Shown: positions 9,395-18,408, counted from the stretch's first letter. The stretch is 64,000 nt of DNA from Thermohalobaculum sp963822985 (GCA_963822985.1 CAWGJU010000016.1:124001-188000); one strand, 5' to 3'. Numbers and translations are program-made. Notes: generated by a model not told the origin, from the letters alone.

Positions 9395-11434
9395 TCAGCC
9401 GCGCCGCCGGCGGCGCCGGCGGCCTTCGCCCTCGTTCCCGGCGTGGGCGGGCGGCGTGTCGGGCAGGGTGACGTGGCCCTCGAGGTGCGGGTGTTTCGCA
9501 GTCTTGTGCGGCACGGCGATGGCCTCGACGAAGTGCTGCTGGAACTTGGCCTCGACGGCGGTCTCGACCTTCTCGACGGTGCGTACGATGTGCTCGATCT
9601 CGCGGCGGGCGGCCGAGTTGAGCAGCGCGATGCGGGCGCCCGTGCCCGCGGCGTTTCCGGCCGAGGAGACCTTGTCCAGCGGGCAGTCGGGGATCATGCC
9701 CAGCACCATCGCGTGCAAGGGCGAGATGTGCGCGCCGAACGCGCCGGCCAGCACGATCCGGTCGACCGCCTCAACGCCCATCTTGTCCATGAGCAGCCGG
9801 GCGCCGGCGTAAAGCGCTGCCTTGGCGAGCTGGATGGCGCGGACGTCGGCTTGCGTCACGGTGATGAGCGGGCCGCCCTTAGGCCGCCCGTCATGGACGA
9901 TGTAGGACCAGGTTCGGCCATCCTCGATGACGCGCTCGGAGCCAGTGGCATCGCGCGGGAGGATCACGCCGTCCTCGTTGATCAAGCCCGCGAGGCGCAT
10001 CTCGGCGATGACCTCGATGATGCCCGAGCCACAGATGCCGGTGACGCCGCGGGCGCTCTCGGCGCCGAATTCGGGATCGCTGGACCACAGATCCGAGCCG
10101 ATGACGCGGAAGCGGGGCTCGTGCGTCTGCGGGTCGATGCGGACGCGCTCGATGGCGCCGGGCGCGGCGCGCTGGCCGGACGAGATTTGCGCCCCCTCGA
10201 AGGCGGGACCGGTCGGCGAGGAGCAGGCCAGCACCCTTTCGCGGTTGCCGAGCAGGATCTCGGCGTTGGTGCCGACATCGACCACCAGCATCATCTCGTC
10301 CTGGCGGTGCGGCGCCTCGCTCAGCGCCACCGCGGCGGCATCTGCGCCGACATGGCCGGCGATGCAGGGCAGCACGTAGAGCCGCGCATCGGGATGCATG
10401 TGCAGGTTAATTTCGGTCGCCCAGAGCGTCAGGCTGTCCGAGCTTGCGAGCGCGAAGGGCGCCCAGCCGAGTTCCTTGGGGTCGATGCCGAGGAAGAGGT
10501 GGTGCATCACGGGGTTGCCGACGAGCACGCCCTCCAGAACTTCGGTCCGGTCGATGCGCGCCTCGGCGGCGGACTGGCCGATCAGCGCGTTGATCGCCTC
10601 GCGCACGGCGCGGGTCATCTCGGCGGCGCCGCCCGGGTTCATCATGGAATAGCTGACCCGGCTCATCAGATCCTCGCCGAAGCGGATCTGCGGGTTCATC
10701 AGCCCGTTCGAGGCGACGACCTGGCCCGAGACGAGGTCGCAGAGATGGCAGGCGATCGTCGTCGAGCCGACGTCGATGGCGACGCCGTAGATGTGCCCCT
10801 CGTAGAAGCCGGGCCAGACCTGCACGATGCGCGCATCCGATCGGCCGCGGCCGATATAGACCGCGACCGTCACCTTCCAGTCGCCGTCGCGCAGCGCCGG
10901 CTGGAGCATCTGCAGCGTGCGCAGGTCACCGATCACATTGGCGAGCTGCCACTGTTCCCAGAGTGCGTCGAGCAGGCGCTCGAGGTCGCCCTTGGGATTG
11001 GCCATGTCGGGCTCGGCCACCTCGACGTAGTAGAGGCGGGTGGCCGGATCCATGACGATCTCGCGCGCCTCGACGCGCTTGCGGACGAGCTGCTTGTGGA
11101 CCTGGCTCTCGGGCGGCACGTCGATGACGACGTCGCGCTGCACGGTCGCCTGGCAGCCGAGGCGCCGGCCTTCGATCAGGCCGCGCTTGGACTTGTAGCG
11201 TTCCTCGACCTGGTTCCACGCGCTGAGCGCGTCCGCCTCGACGTGCAGCCCGTGTTTGGGAAACTCGCCATAGGCGGGCGTGATCTGGCAGCGCGAGCAG
11301 ATGCCGCGCCCGCCGCAGACCGAGTCGAGGTCGACGCCGAGCTGGCGGGCGACCGTCAGGATCGGCGTGCCAACGGGAAAGCGCCCGCGCTTGCCCGAGG
11401 GGGTGAAGATGACGAGAGGCTCTTGCTCGCTCAT
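9395..11434 (-). CDS. ASKHA-domain corrinoid activation protein (RACo/RamA-like)
   Basis: 679 residues. An N-terminal ferredoxin-like domain (residues 1-100) carries CGGRGICSRC and a fourth Cys in RRLGCQATV. The ASKHA ATPase domain follows, with IYGVAIDVGSTTIACHLCDL, LMNPQIRFGEDLMSR, GVLVGNPVMHHL, MLVVDVGTNAEILLG, SSPTGPAFEGAQI, GICGSGIIEVIAE and IVLAGAFGAHI. The tail is basic (GEGRRRRRRRG). Proteins of this build (RACo, RamA) use ATP and an Fe-S electron to reduce inactive cob(II)amide corrinoid proteins of methyltransferase systems. The MttB-superfamily gene at 18.4 kb is a plausible partner, but I see no corrinoid protein gene here. The ATG at 11434 gives a family-like N-terminus; extension to 11518 adds low-quality sequence. 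Confidence 0.85.
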   Translation of the reverse strand: MSEQEPLVIFTPSGKRGRFPVGTPILTVARQLGVDLDSVCGGRGICSRCQITPAYGEFPKHGLHVEADALSAWNQVEERYKSKRGLIEGRRLGCQATVQRDVVIDVPPESQVHKQLVRKRVEAREIVMDPATRLYYVEVAEPDMANPKGDLERLLDALWEQWQLANVIGDLRTLQMLQPALRDGDWKVTVAVYIGRGRSDARIVQVWPGFYEGHIYGVAIDVGSTTIACHLCDLVSGQVVASNGLMNPQIRFGEDLMSRVSYSMMNPGGAAEMTRAVREAINALIGQSAAEARIDRTEVLEGVLVGNPVMHHLFLGIDPKELGWAPFALASSDSLTLWATEINLHMHPDARLYVLPCIAGHVGADAAAVALSEAPHRQDEMMLVVDVGTNAEILLGNRERVLACSSPTGPAFEGAQISSGQRAAPGAIERVRIDPQTHEPRFRVIGSDLWSSDPEFGAESARGVTGICGSGIIEVIAEMRLAGLINEDGVILPRDATGSERVIEDGRTWSYIVHDGRPKGGPLITVTQADVRAIQLAKAALYAGARLLMDKMGVEAVDRIVLAGAFGAHISPLHAMVLGMIPDCPLDKVSSAGNAAGTGARIALLNSAARREIEHIVRTVEKVETAVEAKFQQHFVEAIAVPHKTAKHPHLEGHVTLPDTPPAHAGNEGEGRRRRRRRG

Positions 11435-11483
11435 GGCATTCCCGTGCGTGCGCTCGCTGGCCCGTGCGTGCGCTGGCCGCCAC

Positions 11484-11774
11484 CTAATCCCATTCGGCCT
11501 GCGCGCCAAGGCGCGCAACCGTCATCCCATGTGGCAGAGCCGCCATGTTGCCGGCGCGACGCGGGTCAACCTCGAGCACGGGCAGCGCCGTCGTCCGCTC
11601 GATCTCCTCCGTCATCAAGCTGCCGATATCCTTGAGCGGGATCTTGCGGATCAGCTCGATCGGGGCAGGGCGGGTGCGCCCGCCAGTGCGCCGCGATGAA
11701 CGCTGCCAATGAGCCCCCGTGACGCCGCGCGCGCTTGCGCCATCCTTCATTGCGCGCCACCTTGGGAGCGGCAA
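11484..11774 (-). other. possible fragment of an unrecognised gene upstream of the ASKHA gene
   Basis: In the 354 bp between the ASKHA gene and ccmF, a leftward frame ends 50 bp before the ASKHA start. Its last ~60 codons look protein-like (IELIRKIPLKDIGSL, EEIERTTALPVLEVDPRRAG, ARLGAQAEWD), with few Arg/Pro runs, whereas the part before them resembles non-coding sequence. It could be the 3' remnant of a larger gene once in the ASKHA operon, or a small real gene with a non-ATG start. I do not recognise the family. Confidence 0.3.
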
Positions 11775-11788
11775 CGGACGGACGGACC

Positions 11789-13828
11789 ATGATCGCCGAG
11801 CTTGGACATTTCGCGCTCATCCTGGCCTTTGCGGTGGCGCTGGTGCAGATGAGCGTGCCGCTGGTCGGAGCAGCCCGCGGCTGGTCGGACTGGATGCGCG
11901 TCGCGTCGCCAGCGGCGCTGATGCAGTTCGGGCTCGTCGGCTTCAGCTTTGCCGCGCTGGTGCACGCCTTCGTGACCTCGGACTTCTCCGTCCTGCTGGC
12001 GGCGGAGCACTCGAACTCGCTGATGCCGACGCTCTACAAGGTGACGGCGACCTGGGGCAACCACGAGGGCTCGATGCTGCTCTGGGTGCTGATCCTGACG
12101 CTGTTCGGGGCGATGGTGGCGGCGTTCGGGCGCGACCTGCCGCTGGGCCTCAAGGCGCGGGCGCTGGCCGTGCAGGCGATGATCGGGGCCGCGTTCTTCG
12201 CCTTCATCCTTTTCACCTCGAACCCGTTCGAGCGGCTGTGGCCGCCGGCCGCCGACGGCAGCGACCTGAACCCGCTTTTGCAGGACATCGGGTTGGCCGT
12301 CCACCCGCCCTTCCTCTATCTCGGCTATGTCGGGCTCTCGATGGCGTTCTCCTTCGCCGTCGCCGCGTTGATCGAGGGGCGGGTCGATGCCGCCTGGGCG
12401 CGCTGGGTGCGGCCCTGGACGCTGGCCGCCTGGATCGCGCTGACGATCGGCATCGCGCTGGGGTCCTACTGGGCCTATTACGAGCTCGGCTGGGGCGGCT
12501 GGTGGTTCTGGGACCCGGTCGAGAACGCCAGCTTCATGCCCTGGCTGATCGCCGCGGCGCTGCTGCATTCCGCGATCGTCGTCGAGAAGCGCTCGTCGCT
12601 CAAGGCGTGGACCATCCTGCTGGCCATTTTCGCCTTTTCGCTCTCGCTGATCGGCACCTTCATCGTGCGCTCGGGCGTCATCACCTCCGTTCACGCCTTC
12701 GCCAATGATCCGACGCGCGGCGTCTTCATCCTGGCGATCCTTGCCGTTGCCATCATCGGGCCGCTGACGCTGTTCGCTTGGCGGGCCAGCGCCATGCGCT
12801 CGGAGGGCGTCTTTCAGCCGGTCAGCCGCGAGGGCGCGCTGATCCTCAACAATTTGTTGCTGGTCGTGGCTTGCGCGGTGGTGTTCGTCGGCACGCTCGC
12901 GCCGCTGGCGCGGGAGTTCGTCGATGGCGCCAAGATCTCGGTCGGCGCGCCGTTCTTCGACCTGACCTTCACCCCCTTCATGGTGCTTTTGTTCCTCGCC
13001 TTGCCCATCGGCGCGCTGCTGCCCTGGAAGCGCGGCGATGCTGGCGCGGTGCTGGCGCGGCTCTGGTGGGCGGCGGCGGCGGCCCTGGCGATCGGCGGGG
13101 TCGTCTGGGGGCTGCAGACGGGCACGGCGCTGCTGGCGCCGGTGGGCATCGCGCTGGCCGCCTGGCTGATCCTCGGCGTGCTGGTCGAGCTGGCCGAGCG
13201 CGCGGGCTTCGGCCGCGTGCCGGCCGGCGCGGCGCTCCGGCGGCTGGGCGGGCTGCCGCGCGCCGACTGGGGCAAGGCGCTGGCCCATGCCGGGCTGGGC
13301 CTCAGCGTGCTCGGGATCGCCGCGGTCAGCGCCTGGGAGATCGAGGACATCCGGCTGGCCCGTCCCGGCGACGTGTTCCCGCTGGGGAGCTACGAGGTGC
13401 ATTTCGACGCGGTCGAACGGCTGCCGCTCGGCGCCGACTTCGCGGCGGCCGCGTGCGGTACGACGGCCGAGACCGTGCTGAAGGGCGGCGAGCCGCGGAA
13501 CTTCGAGACCGTCTTCGGCCGGTTCCGGCTGATGAAGGATGGCGAGGTCGTCTCGCATCTCTGCCCCGAGAAGCGCGTCTACCCGGTGGCGCGCATGCCG
13601 ACCACCGAGGCGGCGATCGACGAGGGGTTCACGCGCGACGTCTACCTGGTGCTGGGCGACCAGAACGCCGAGGGCGCCTGGGCGGTGCGAAGCTACCTGA
13701 AGCCCTTCGCCGTCTGGATCTGGCTCGGGGCGCTGGTGATGGCCGCTGGGGGGCTCGTCAGCCTGACCGATCGGCGCTATCGCGTCGGCGCCGCGGCCCG
13801 GCGCGCCGCGGCGGTGCCGGCTGAGTGA
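11789..13828 (+). CDS. ccmF: cytochrome c-type biogenesis protein CcmF
   Basis: Integral membrane heme lyase subunit of cytochrome c maturation system I, which attaches heme to apocytochrome c in the periplasm with CcmH. 679 residues with about 14-15 hydrophobic segments. The heme-handling WWD signature is WGGWWFWDPVENASFMPWL (about residue 235). Conserved periplasmic His contexts are seen in TWGNHEGSMLLW, LAVHPPFLYLGYVG and GVITSVHAFA. A soluble periplasmic domain sits before the last membrane segment. Its stop overlaps the ccmH start (TGATG at 13826-13830). Frames are intact. The usual ccmG (thioredoxin-like) gene is missing between ccmF and ccmH. Confidence 0.95.
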   Translation: MIAELGHFALILAFAVALVQMSVPLVGAARGWSDWMRVASPAALMQFGLVGFSFAALVHAFVTSDFSVLLAAEHSNSLMPTLYKVTATWGNHEGSMLLWVLILTLFGAMVAAFGRDLPLGLKARALAVQAMIGAAFFAFILFTSNPFERLWPPAADGSDLNPLLQDIGLAVHPPFLYLGYVGLSMAFSFAVAALIEGRVDAAWARWVRPWTLAAWIALTIGIALGSYWAYYELGWGGWWFWDPVENASFMPWLIAAALLHSAIVVEKRSSLKAWTILLAIFAFSLSLIGTFIVRSGVITSVHAFANDPTRGVFILAILAVAIIGPLTLFAWRASAMRSEGVFQPVSREGALILNNLLLVVACAVVFVGTLAPLAREFVDGAKISVGAPFFDLTFTPFMVLLFLALPIGALLPWKRGDAGAVLARLWWAAAAALAIGGVVWGLQTGTALLAPVGIALAAWLILGVLVELAERAGFGRVPAGAALRRLGGLPRADWGKALAHAGLGLSVLGIAAVSAWEIEDIRLARPGDVFPLGSYEVHFDAVERLPLGADFAAAACGTTAETVLKGGEPRNFETVFGRFRLMKDGEVVSHLCPEKRVYPVARMPTTEAAIDEGFTRDVYLVLGDQNAEGAWAVRSYLKPFAVWIWLGALVMAAGGLVSLTDRRYRVGAAARRAAAVPAE

Positions 13829-14331
13829 TGCGGGTGCTCCGTAGGGTGGGTGCTTGCACCCACCGTTTGCCTCGGTGGTGGGTGCAAGCACCCACCCTAC
13901 TGTTCCTGGCGTTCCTGGCATGGCCGGCGGTCGCCGTGCAGCCCGACGAGATGCTGCCGGATCCGGGCCTCGAAACGCGGGCCCGCGAGATCTCCAAGGA
14001 GCTGCGCTGCCTTGTCTGCCGCAACGAATTGATCGACGATTCGAACGCTGATCTCGCCCGCGATCTGCGCATCCTGGTGCGCGAGCGGCTGGTCGCCGGC
14101 GACAGCGACATGCAGGTCAAGCAGTTCCTGGTCGACCGCTATGGCGAGTTCGTGCTGCTGAAGCCGACGTTCTCGGCGGCAAACGCCGCGCTCTGGCTGG
14201 CGGGGCCGGCAGTCTTTCTGGTCGGGCTGGCCGTCGCCGTGGTCTATTTGCGGCGGCGCCGGCCGGATGCGCCCGAGGCGCTGACGCCGGATGAGCAAGC
14301 CGCGCTCGAGAGGGCGCTGCGGGAGCGTTGA
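13828..14331 (+). CDS. ccmH: cytochrome c-type biogenesis protein CcmH
   Basis: Periplasmic, membrane-anchored thiol reductant of the cytochrome c maturation pathway. The redox motif is RCLVCRN in EISKELRCLVCRNELIDDSN, followed by DLRILVRERLVAGDSD and FLVDRYGEFVLLKP. One membrane helix (about residues 130-150) and a short charged tail LTPDEQAALERALRER close the protein. It is translationally coupled to ccmF. The signal peptide is odd: a 60-bp palindromic repeat (13841-13900) lies in frame within it, adding VGACTHRLPRWWVQAPT before the hydrophobic core LLFLAFLAWPAVA. A second-domain CcmI is not fused. Confidence 0.92.
   Translation: MRVLRRVGACTHRLPRWWVQAPTLLFLAFLAWPAVAVQPDEMLPDPGLETRAREISKELRCLVCRNELIDDSNADLARDLRILVRERLVAGDSDMQVKQFLVDRYGEFVLLKPTFSAANAALWLAGPAVFLVGLAVAVVYLRRRRPDAPEALTPDEQAALERALRER
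13841..13900. repeat. palindromic REP-like element inside ccmH
   Basis: Perfect inverted repeat with 24-base arms (13841-13864 and 13877-13900) and a 12-base loop. Each arm begins GTAGGGTGGGTGC, and its inner part is itself nearly self-complementary (GGGTGCTTGCACCC), so it can fold as a cruciform or strong RNA hairpin. Its ends resemble GTAGGGTGGG-type short dispersed repeats seen in many proteobacterial genomes. It is a multiple of three in length and leaves ccmH open. Confidence 0.85.
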
Positions 14332-15046
14332 GGCGCGGATCTACGGTGCCCAGGCGTGGCGAGGCCTGCACCAGCCCATGCTGGCCAGCCGCGTGCGCGA
14401 CGTTGACCCCGCCGGCGCGCTCGATGCTCTCGGTGTTGATCGAGCCGCGGAGCCCGGTCTCGAGCCCGTCGGGTCCGCACGCAAGGTAGACGCGCGGGCG
14501 CTGGTTCTCGGGCACGGCACCCAGCGCGGCGTCGAGGGCGGCGAAGGTCGCCTCGGCATCGGCGGCCAGCGCCTCGCCGCGCTGGGGCACGCCGAGCGCC
14601 TCGCCGACCAGGCGGAGCGAGTCGGGCGTCGCCTCGAAGCGGCCGTCGACGAGGATGTAGGGGATGCCCGTCTGCGCCTGCACGCGGTCCGCGAGATCGG
14701 TATAGGTGTCGCGCACCGAGCCGAAATCGAGGATGAGGTCGGGCTGCAGCGCCAGCACGCGCTCGAGGTTCGCCTCGCCGCCCCGCCCGGTCAGCCGGCC
14801 GGTCTCGGGCAGGTCGCGGTACGGTACGGCGACATAGGGCCGCTCCTCGGGCCGCAGCGCGCGCGGCCAGCCGAGCAGGCTCTCGGGCTTCAGCGCATAG
14901 ACCAGGACCGAGGCGGGCAGGCCCGCGGCGAAGACACGTTCGATCCGCTCGGGGATCTCGACCACGCGCCCGGCCGAATCGGTGATCTGCCGCGCCGAAG
15001 CGGGTCCTGCGAGCAGGACGATCAACAGCGCGAGGACCAGCCGCAT
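14332..15046 (-). pseudogene. truncated FecB/BtuF-type solute-binding protein
   Basis: Starts at the ATG at 15046 after TAGGAGGCGACCCA, with signal peptide MRLVLALLIVLLAGPASA and the class III periplasmic binding fold: ITDSAGRVVEIPERIERVF, LLGWPRAL, LERVLALQPDLILDFGSV, GIPYILVDGRF, and GLRGSINTESIERAGGVNVA. After about 225 residues the similarity stops. The expected C-terminal ~100 residues (second part of the C-lobe) are absent and the frame runs on antisense into ccmH as Arg/Pro-rich sequence. The gene is therefore cut at about 14340 and no permease or ATPase genes follow. The ligand would have been an iron complex, cobamide or oxyanion. It starts 11 bp after the ModA-like pseudogene. Confidence 0.7.
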
Positions 15047-15057
15047 TGGGTCGCCTC

Positions 15058-15834
15058 CTACTTTGCCGCGGGCAGTCCTGGCGCCTCGAAGCCATAGTCG
15101 GACAAACTCTGCTGGCCATCGGGAGAGAGGATGTAGAACGCCAACCGCCAGGCGTCGGCGGGGGCGTCGTTCATCACCGTCAGGCCGTAATCGGCGCCGA
15201 CTGCCAGCGCCTGCGGCAGCGCGATAATTTGCAGTCCCGGGACTTCGCGGCGCGCCAGCACGGCGTTGGTGCAGTAGGTGAGGAAGATGTCGGCCTCGTC
15301 CTCCTGCATCACCTAAGCGTAGGTGTTCCGTCCTTCCGGCGGCGCCGGGCTGTCCGGGCCGCCGGTCAGTTGCATCGCCTTGCCCTGCAGCTTTGCCTGC
15401 GCGCCGGGCCGGACGGTCTCGGCCCGCGCGAACATCTCCCCCACGCATAGTCGCCGGACGGGTCGGCCTTGGGCGTGGAGGTGCCGAGCCGGGTGCCCTG
15501 ATCCAGCAGCGTGTCGAGGAGCGTATCCGTCGTGACGTCCACCTCCGGCTGCGCCAGCGCGCAGAGCCGGTTGCGAGCGAAAAGCGCCACCGGCCCCGAT
15601 CGGCCGGCCTCGGCCCGCGCCTGCGGGTGGAACATGTTGGCCGAGGCGAAAAGCATCGCCGGCTCGCCGCCGGCGATGCGCTCGCGCAGCAGGCCGGAGG
15701 CCCGAACGTACGCTCAATTGGCACCCCATGGTCCCGGGAGAAAGCGTCGGCGACGTCGGTGAGGGTGGCCTTCAGGCTGCCGCGGTGGAGAGCGCGCCGA
15801 GCAACATGGTGGCCCCGACCAATTGCTTTAACAT
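15058..15834 (-). pseudogene. ModA-like substrate-binding protein, decayed
   Basis: A class II periplasmic binding protein related to ModA/WtpA can be read in pieces: signal MLKQLVGATMLLGALSTAAA, SLKATLTDVADAFSRDHGVP, LLRERIAGGEPAMLFASANM, DPSGDYAW, MFARAETVRPGAQAKL, then after a stop VMQEDEADIFLTYCTNAV and ILSPDGQQSLSDYGFEAPGL. There are three frame breaks, each equal to a net loss of one base (near 15775, 15705 and 15437), plus an in-frame TAG near 15313 where Trp is expected. The first beta-strand after the signal also appears missing. It was once operonic with the FecB-type gene. Loss of an oxyanion importer beside a broken molybdoenzyme is suggestive but unproven. Confidence 0.7.
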
Positions 15835-15993
15835 GCCTATTCCTCGCGCCGGTCTGGTAGAACCCGGGCGCCGAGCCGGCATCTTTCGGAGAGAAGGCCA
15901 CAAAACAACACGAGATGCGGGAAACCGCACATTTCGACCAGCGCCGGGGTCACGCTGCATCGGCAATTCTCCGGCAGTTTTCCCTTACCGAAA

Positions 15994-16024
15994 CGAAACG
16001 ATCTTGCGCAAGTTTGTTGCGCGC
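15994..16024 (+). promoter_or_regulatory. candidate operator, tandem TTGCGCAA-type sites
   Basis: TTGCGCAA (16004-16011), five bases, TTGCGCGC (16017-16024), lying 46-66 bp before the start of the MaoC gene. The 18 bases 15994-16011, CGAAACGATCTTGCGCAA, recur exactly in inverted orientation before ccr (23766-23783), again next to a second TTGCGC-type half-site at the same 13-bp spacing. The layout of two 8-bp palindromes in tandem resembles binding sites of ScfR/PccR/RamB-type acyl-CoA regulators. The identity of the regulator is inferred. Confidence 0.55.
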
Positions 16025-16069
16025 TGGATCGGACCCGGCTACGCTGCTCTGCAGCAATCGGAGGGCGGC

Positions 16070-16519
16070 ATGCTGGACAACATGGACGTCGCGCGGGGGA
16101 CGATCTGCATAGAGGATCTCGAGATCGGCATGCGCCGCCGGCTGCAGAAGACGATCGAGGATTACGACATCCGCGCCTTCGCCGAGATCTCGACCGACCA
16201 CAACCCGGTCCATCTCGACGAGGAATATGCGCAGCAGACGATCTTCGAGGGGCGGATCGCGCATGGCATGCTGACCGCGGCGCTGATCTCGGCCGTGATC
16301 GGCGAGCAGCTGCCGGGCCACGGCACCATCTATCTCGGCCAGTCGCTCAAGTTCATGGCCCCCGTCCGGCCCGGCGACACCGTTGTGGCCGAGGTCGGCG
16401 TGCGCGAGATCGACTATGCCAAGCGCCGCGTCACGCTTGACTGCGCCTGTCGCGTCGGCAACAGAACGGTGCTGTCGGGCGAGGCGCTGGTGCTGGCGCC
16501 ATCCAAGAAGTTCGACTGA
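16070..16519 (+). CDS. MaoC-family (R)-specific enoyl-CoA hydratase
   Basis: 149 residues with a single hot-dog domain. The hydratase-2 motif is visible as AEISTDHNPVHLDEEYA (catalytic Asp and His), followed by FEGRIAHGMLTAALISAVIG and LGQSLKFMAPVRPGDTV. Length and motifs match PhaJ-type hydratases that interconvert crotonyl-CoA and (R)-3-hydroxybutyryl-CoA, linking polyhydroxybutyrate or beta-oxidation to crotonyl-CoA. A GGAGGGC site precedes the ATG. It shares an upstream sequence with ccr, whose substrate is crotonyl-CoA. ribF follows 42 bp downstream and may be co-transcribed. Confidence 0.85.
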   Translation: MLDNMDVARGTICIEDLEIGMRRRLQKTIEDYDIRAFAEISTDHNPVHLDEEYAQQTIFEGRIAHGMLTAALISAVIGEQLPGHGTIYLGQSLKFMAPVRPGDTVVAEVGVREIDYAKRRVTLDCACRVGNRTVLSGEALVLAPSKKFD

Positions 16520-16561
16520 CCGATCGACCGGGGCCCAGCGCCCGGCCAGGCGCTGGAGGCC

Positions 16562-17513
16562 ATGCGACGCATCGACGGCTACCGCGACCTTGCACCGGGC
16601 GACCGCGGCGCATCCGCCGCGATCGGCAATTTCGACGGCGTGCACCGCGGCCACCAGGTGCTGGTGGGCGATGCGGACAAGGCGCGGCGGGCGAGCGGCG
16701 CACCATTGGGCGTCATCACCTTCGAGCCGCATCCGCGCCGGCATTTCCAGCCCGACGCGCCGCCATTCCGCCTGACGCTGCCGGCCGAGAAGGCGCGCGT
16801 GCTTCAGACGCTGGGCGTCGAGCGGCTGTATCAGCTGCGCTTCGACGCCGCGCTCGCCGGCATGCAGGCCGAGGATTTCGTCCTGGGCGTGCTGGTGGCG
16901 GGGCTCGGCATCTCGCATCTGGTCGTCGGAGCCGACTTTCACTTCGGCAAGGGCCGCAAGGGCGACGCCGTGCTGCTGCGCCGCATGGGCGCCGAGCTGG
17001 GCTTCGGCCTGACGATCCACGAGATGATCGGCGACGAGGCGGGCGAGTTCGCCTCGACGGCGCTGCGCGTGCTGATCGAGGACGGCCGCTGCCGCGAGGC
17101 GGCGCGCCAGCTCGGCCGCTGGCACACCGTCTGCGGCCGGGTGGTCGAGGGCGACCGGCGGGGCAGGGAGCTTGGCTATTCGACGGCGAACCTAGACTTC
17201 GGCGAGCAGCTGGTGCCGCGCTTCGGCATCTATGCGGCGCAGGTGACCGTGCATGACGGGCCGCATGCCGGGCGCTATGGGGGCGTCGCCTCGATCGGCG
17301 AGCGGCCGACCTTCGGCACCCACCGGCCGAACTTCGAGGTGCATCTCTTCGACTTCTCGGGCGACCTCTACGGCGCGCGAGATCTCGGCCGGCCTGGTGC
17401 AGAGGCTGCGCGACGAGGAACGCTTCGACACGGCCGAGGCCTTGATCGCGCAGATGCATCGCGATGCCGCCGCGGCGCGGGCGGTGCTTCCGACCGCGAC
17501 GCTGCCGGAGTAG
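16562..17513 (+). CDS. ribF: bifunctional riboflavin kinase/FAD synthetase RibF (one frame break)
   Basis: Makes FMN then FAD. The N-terminal FAD-synthetase nucleotidyltransferase domain has AAIGNFDGVHRGHQVLVGDA, VITFEPHPRRHF and VVGADFHFGKGRKGD. The C-terminal flavokinase domain has VCGRVVEGDRRGRELGYSTAN and SIGERPTFGTHRPNFEVHLF. Near 17381 the frame breaks in DLYGA(R), and deleting one C restores GAEISAGLVQRLRDEERFD and the proper C-terminus. The repaired gene has 316 codons plus stop, normal for RibF. The enzyme is normally essential and single-copy, so a sequencing or assembly error is the likelier explanation. The ATG follows GGAGG; plsC begins 3 bp after the stop. Confidence 0.88.
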
Positions 17514-17516
17514 CCG

Positions 17517-18312
17517 TTGATCCGTTCGACCATCTTCAACGTGATCTTCTACACCTTCACGTTCTTCATCGCCCTGACATGCTGGGTGCTGGCGCATGTC
17601 GCGACCCGCGACGCCATATGGCGCGTGCTGAACGTCTGGGGGCGGGGCGTCGTCTGGCTGGTGGCTCGATGTGCTGGGCTCGCGCATCGAGGTGCGCGGG
17701 CGCGAGCGCCTCGACCCGTCGCGGCCGCAGGTCTTCGTCTCGAAGCACCAGTCCGAGCTCGACATCATCATGCTGGGCGCGTTGATGAATGGCATTTCGG
17801 CGGTCGCGATGCAGGAGCTCGAGCGGACGCCCTTCTTCGGCACCATCCTGCGCAAGCTCGACGTCGTGATGATCTCGGTCGAGGGGGGGCCGCAGGGCCG
17901 GACGCAGCAGGCGATCGAAGGCGCGCAGCGCATGAAAGCGCAGGGGCGGTCGATGATCATCTACCCGGAGGGCGAGATGATGAAGCTCGGCGCCAAGGAG
18001 CGGTATCGCCGGGGCGCCGCCCATATCTACGAGGCCATGGGCGTCGAGGCGGTCCCGGTCGCCGTCTCACTGGGCGTGATCTGGCCGCGGCGCTATTGGC
18101 GGAAACATTCGGGCGTGACCGGCGCCATGGAGTTCATGGAGCCGATCCCGCCCGGCATGCCGCCGGACGACTTCCTGGCCGAGGTCGAGCGCCGGATCGA
18201 GGCGCGCACCATGGAGCTGATCGAGGAGCACGCCTCCGGCAAGCGGCTCGATGCGGCGCGCGAGCGCCACCGGCGGGGTGCGACCAACGACCTTCTGCTG
18301 GACAATGTCTGA
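17517..18312 (+). CDS. plsC: 1-acyl-sn-glycerol-3-phosphate acyltransferase PlsC (one frame break)
   Basis: Adds the second acyl chain in phosphatidic acid synthesis at the inner membrane. An N-terminal membrane segment (FYTFTFFIALTCWVLAHVA) is followed by the acyltransferase motifs SKHQSELDII (HX4D), FFGTILRKLDVVMIS, MIIYPEGEMMKLGA and AVPVAVSLGVIWPR. The frame breaks at about 17660, and removing one G joins GVVWLV to LDVLGSRIEVRGRERLD, giving 264 residues. The start is TTG at 17517, with GGAG in the end of ribF. It is probably co-transcribed with ribF. Confidence 0.85.
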
Positions 18313-18408
18313 GCTCTCGGGTTCGACGCCTCGGATCTGAGCGGCGAAGCCCTCTGGACCCGAGCTCGCCCCCGGACTAGCGTCCCGTCGACAGTCGGGG
18401 AGGGGCGC

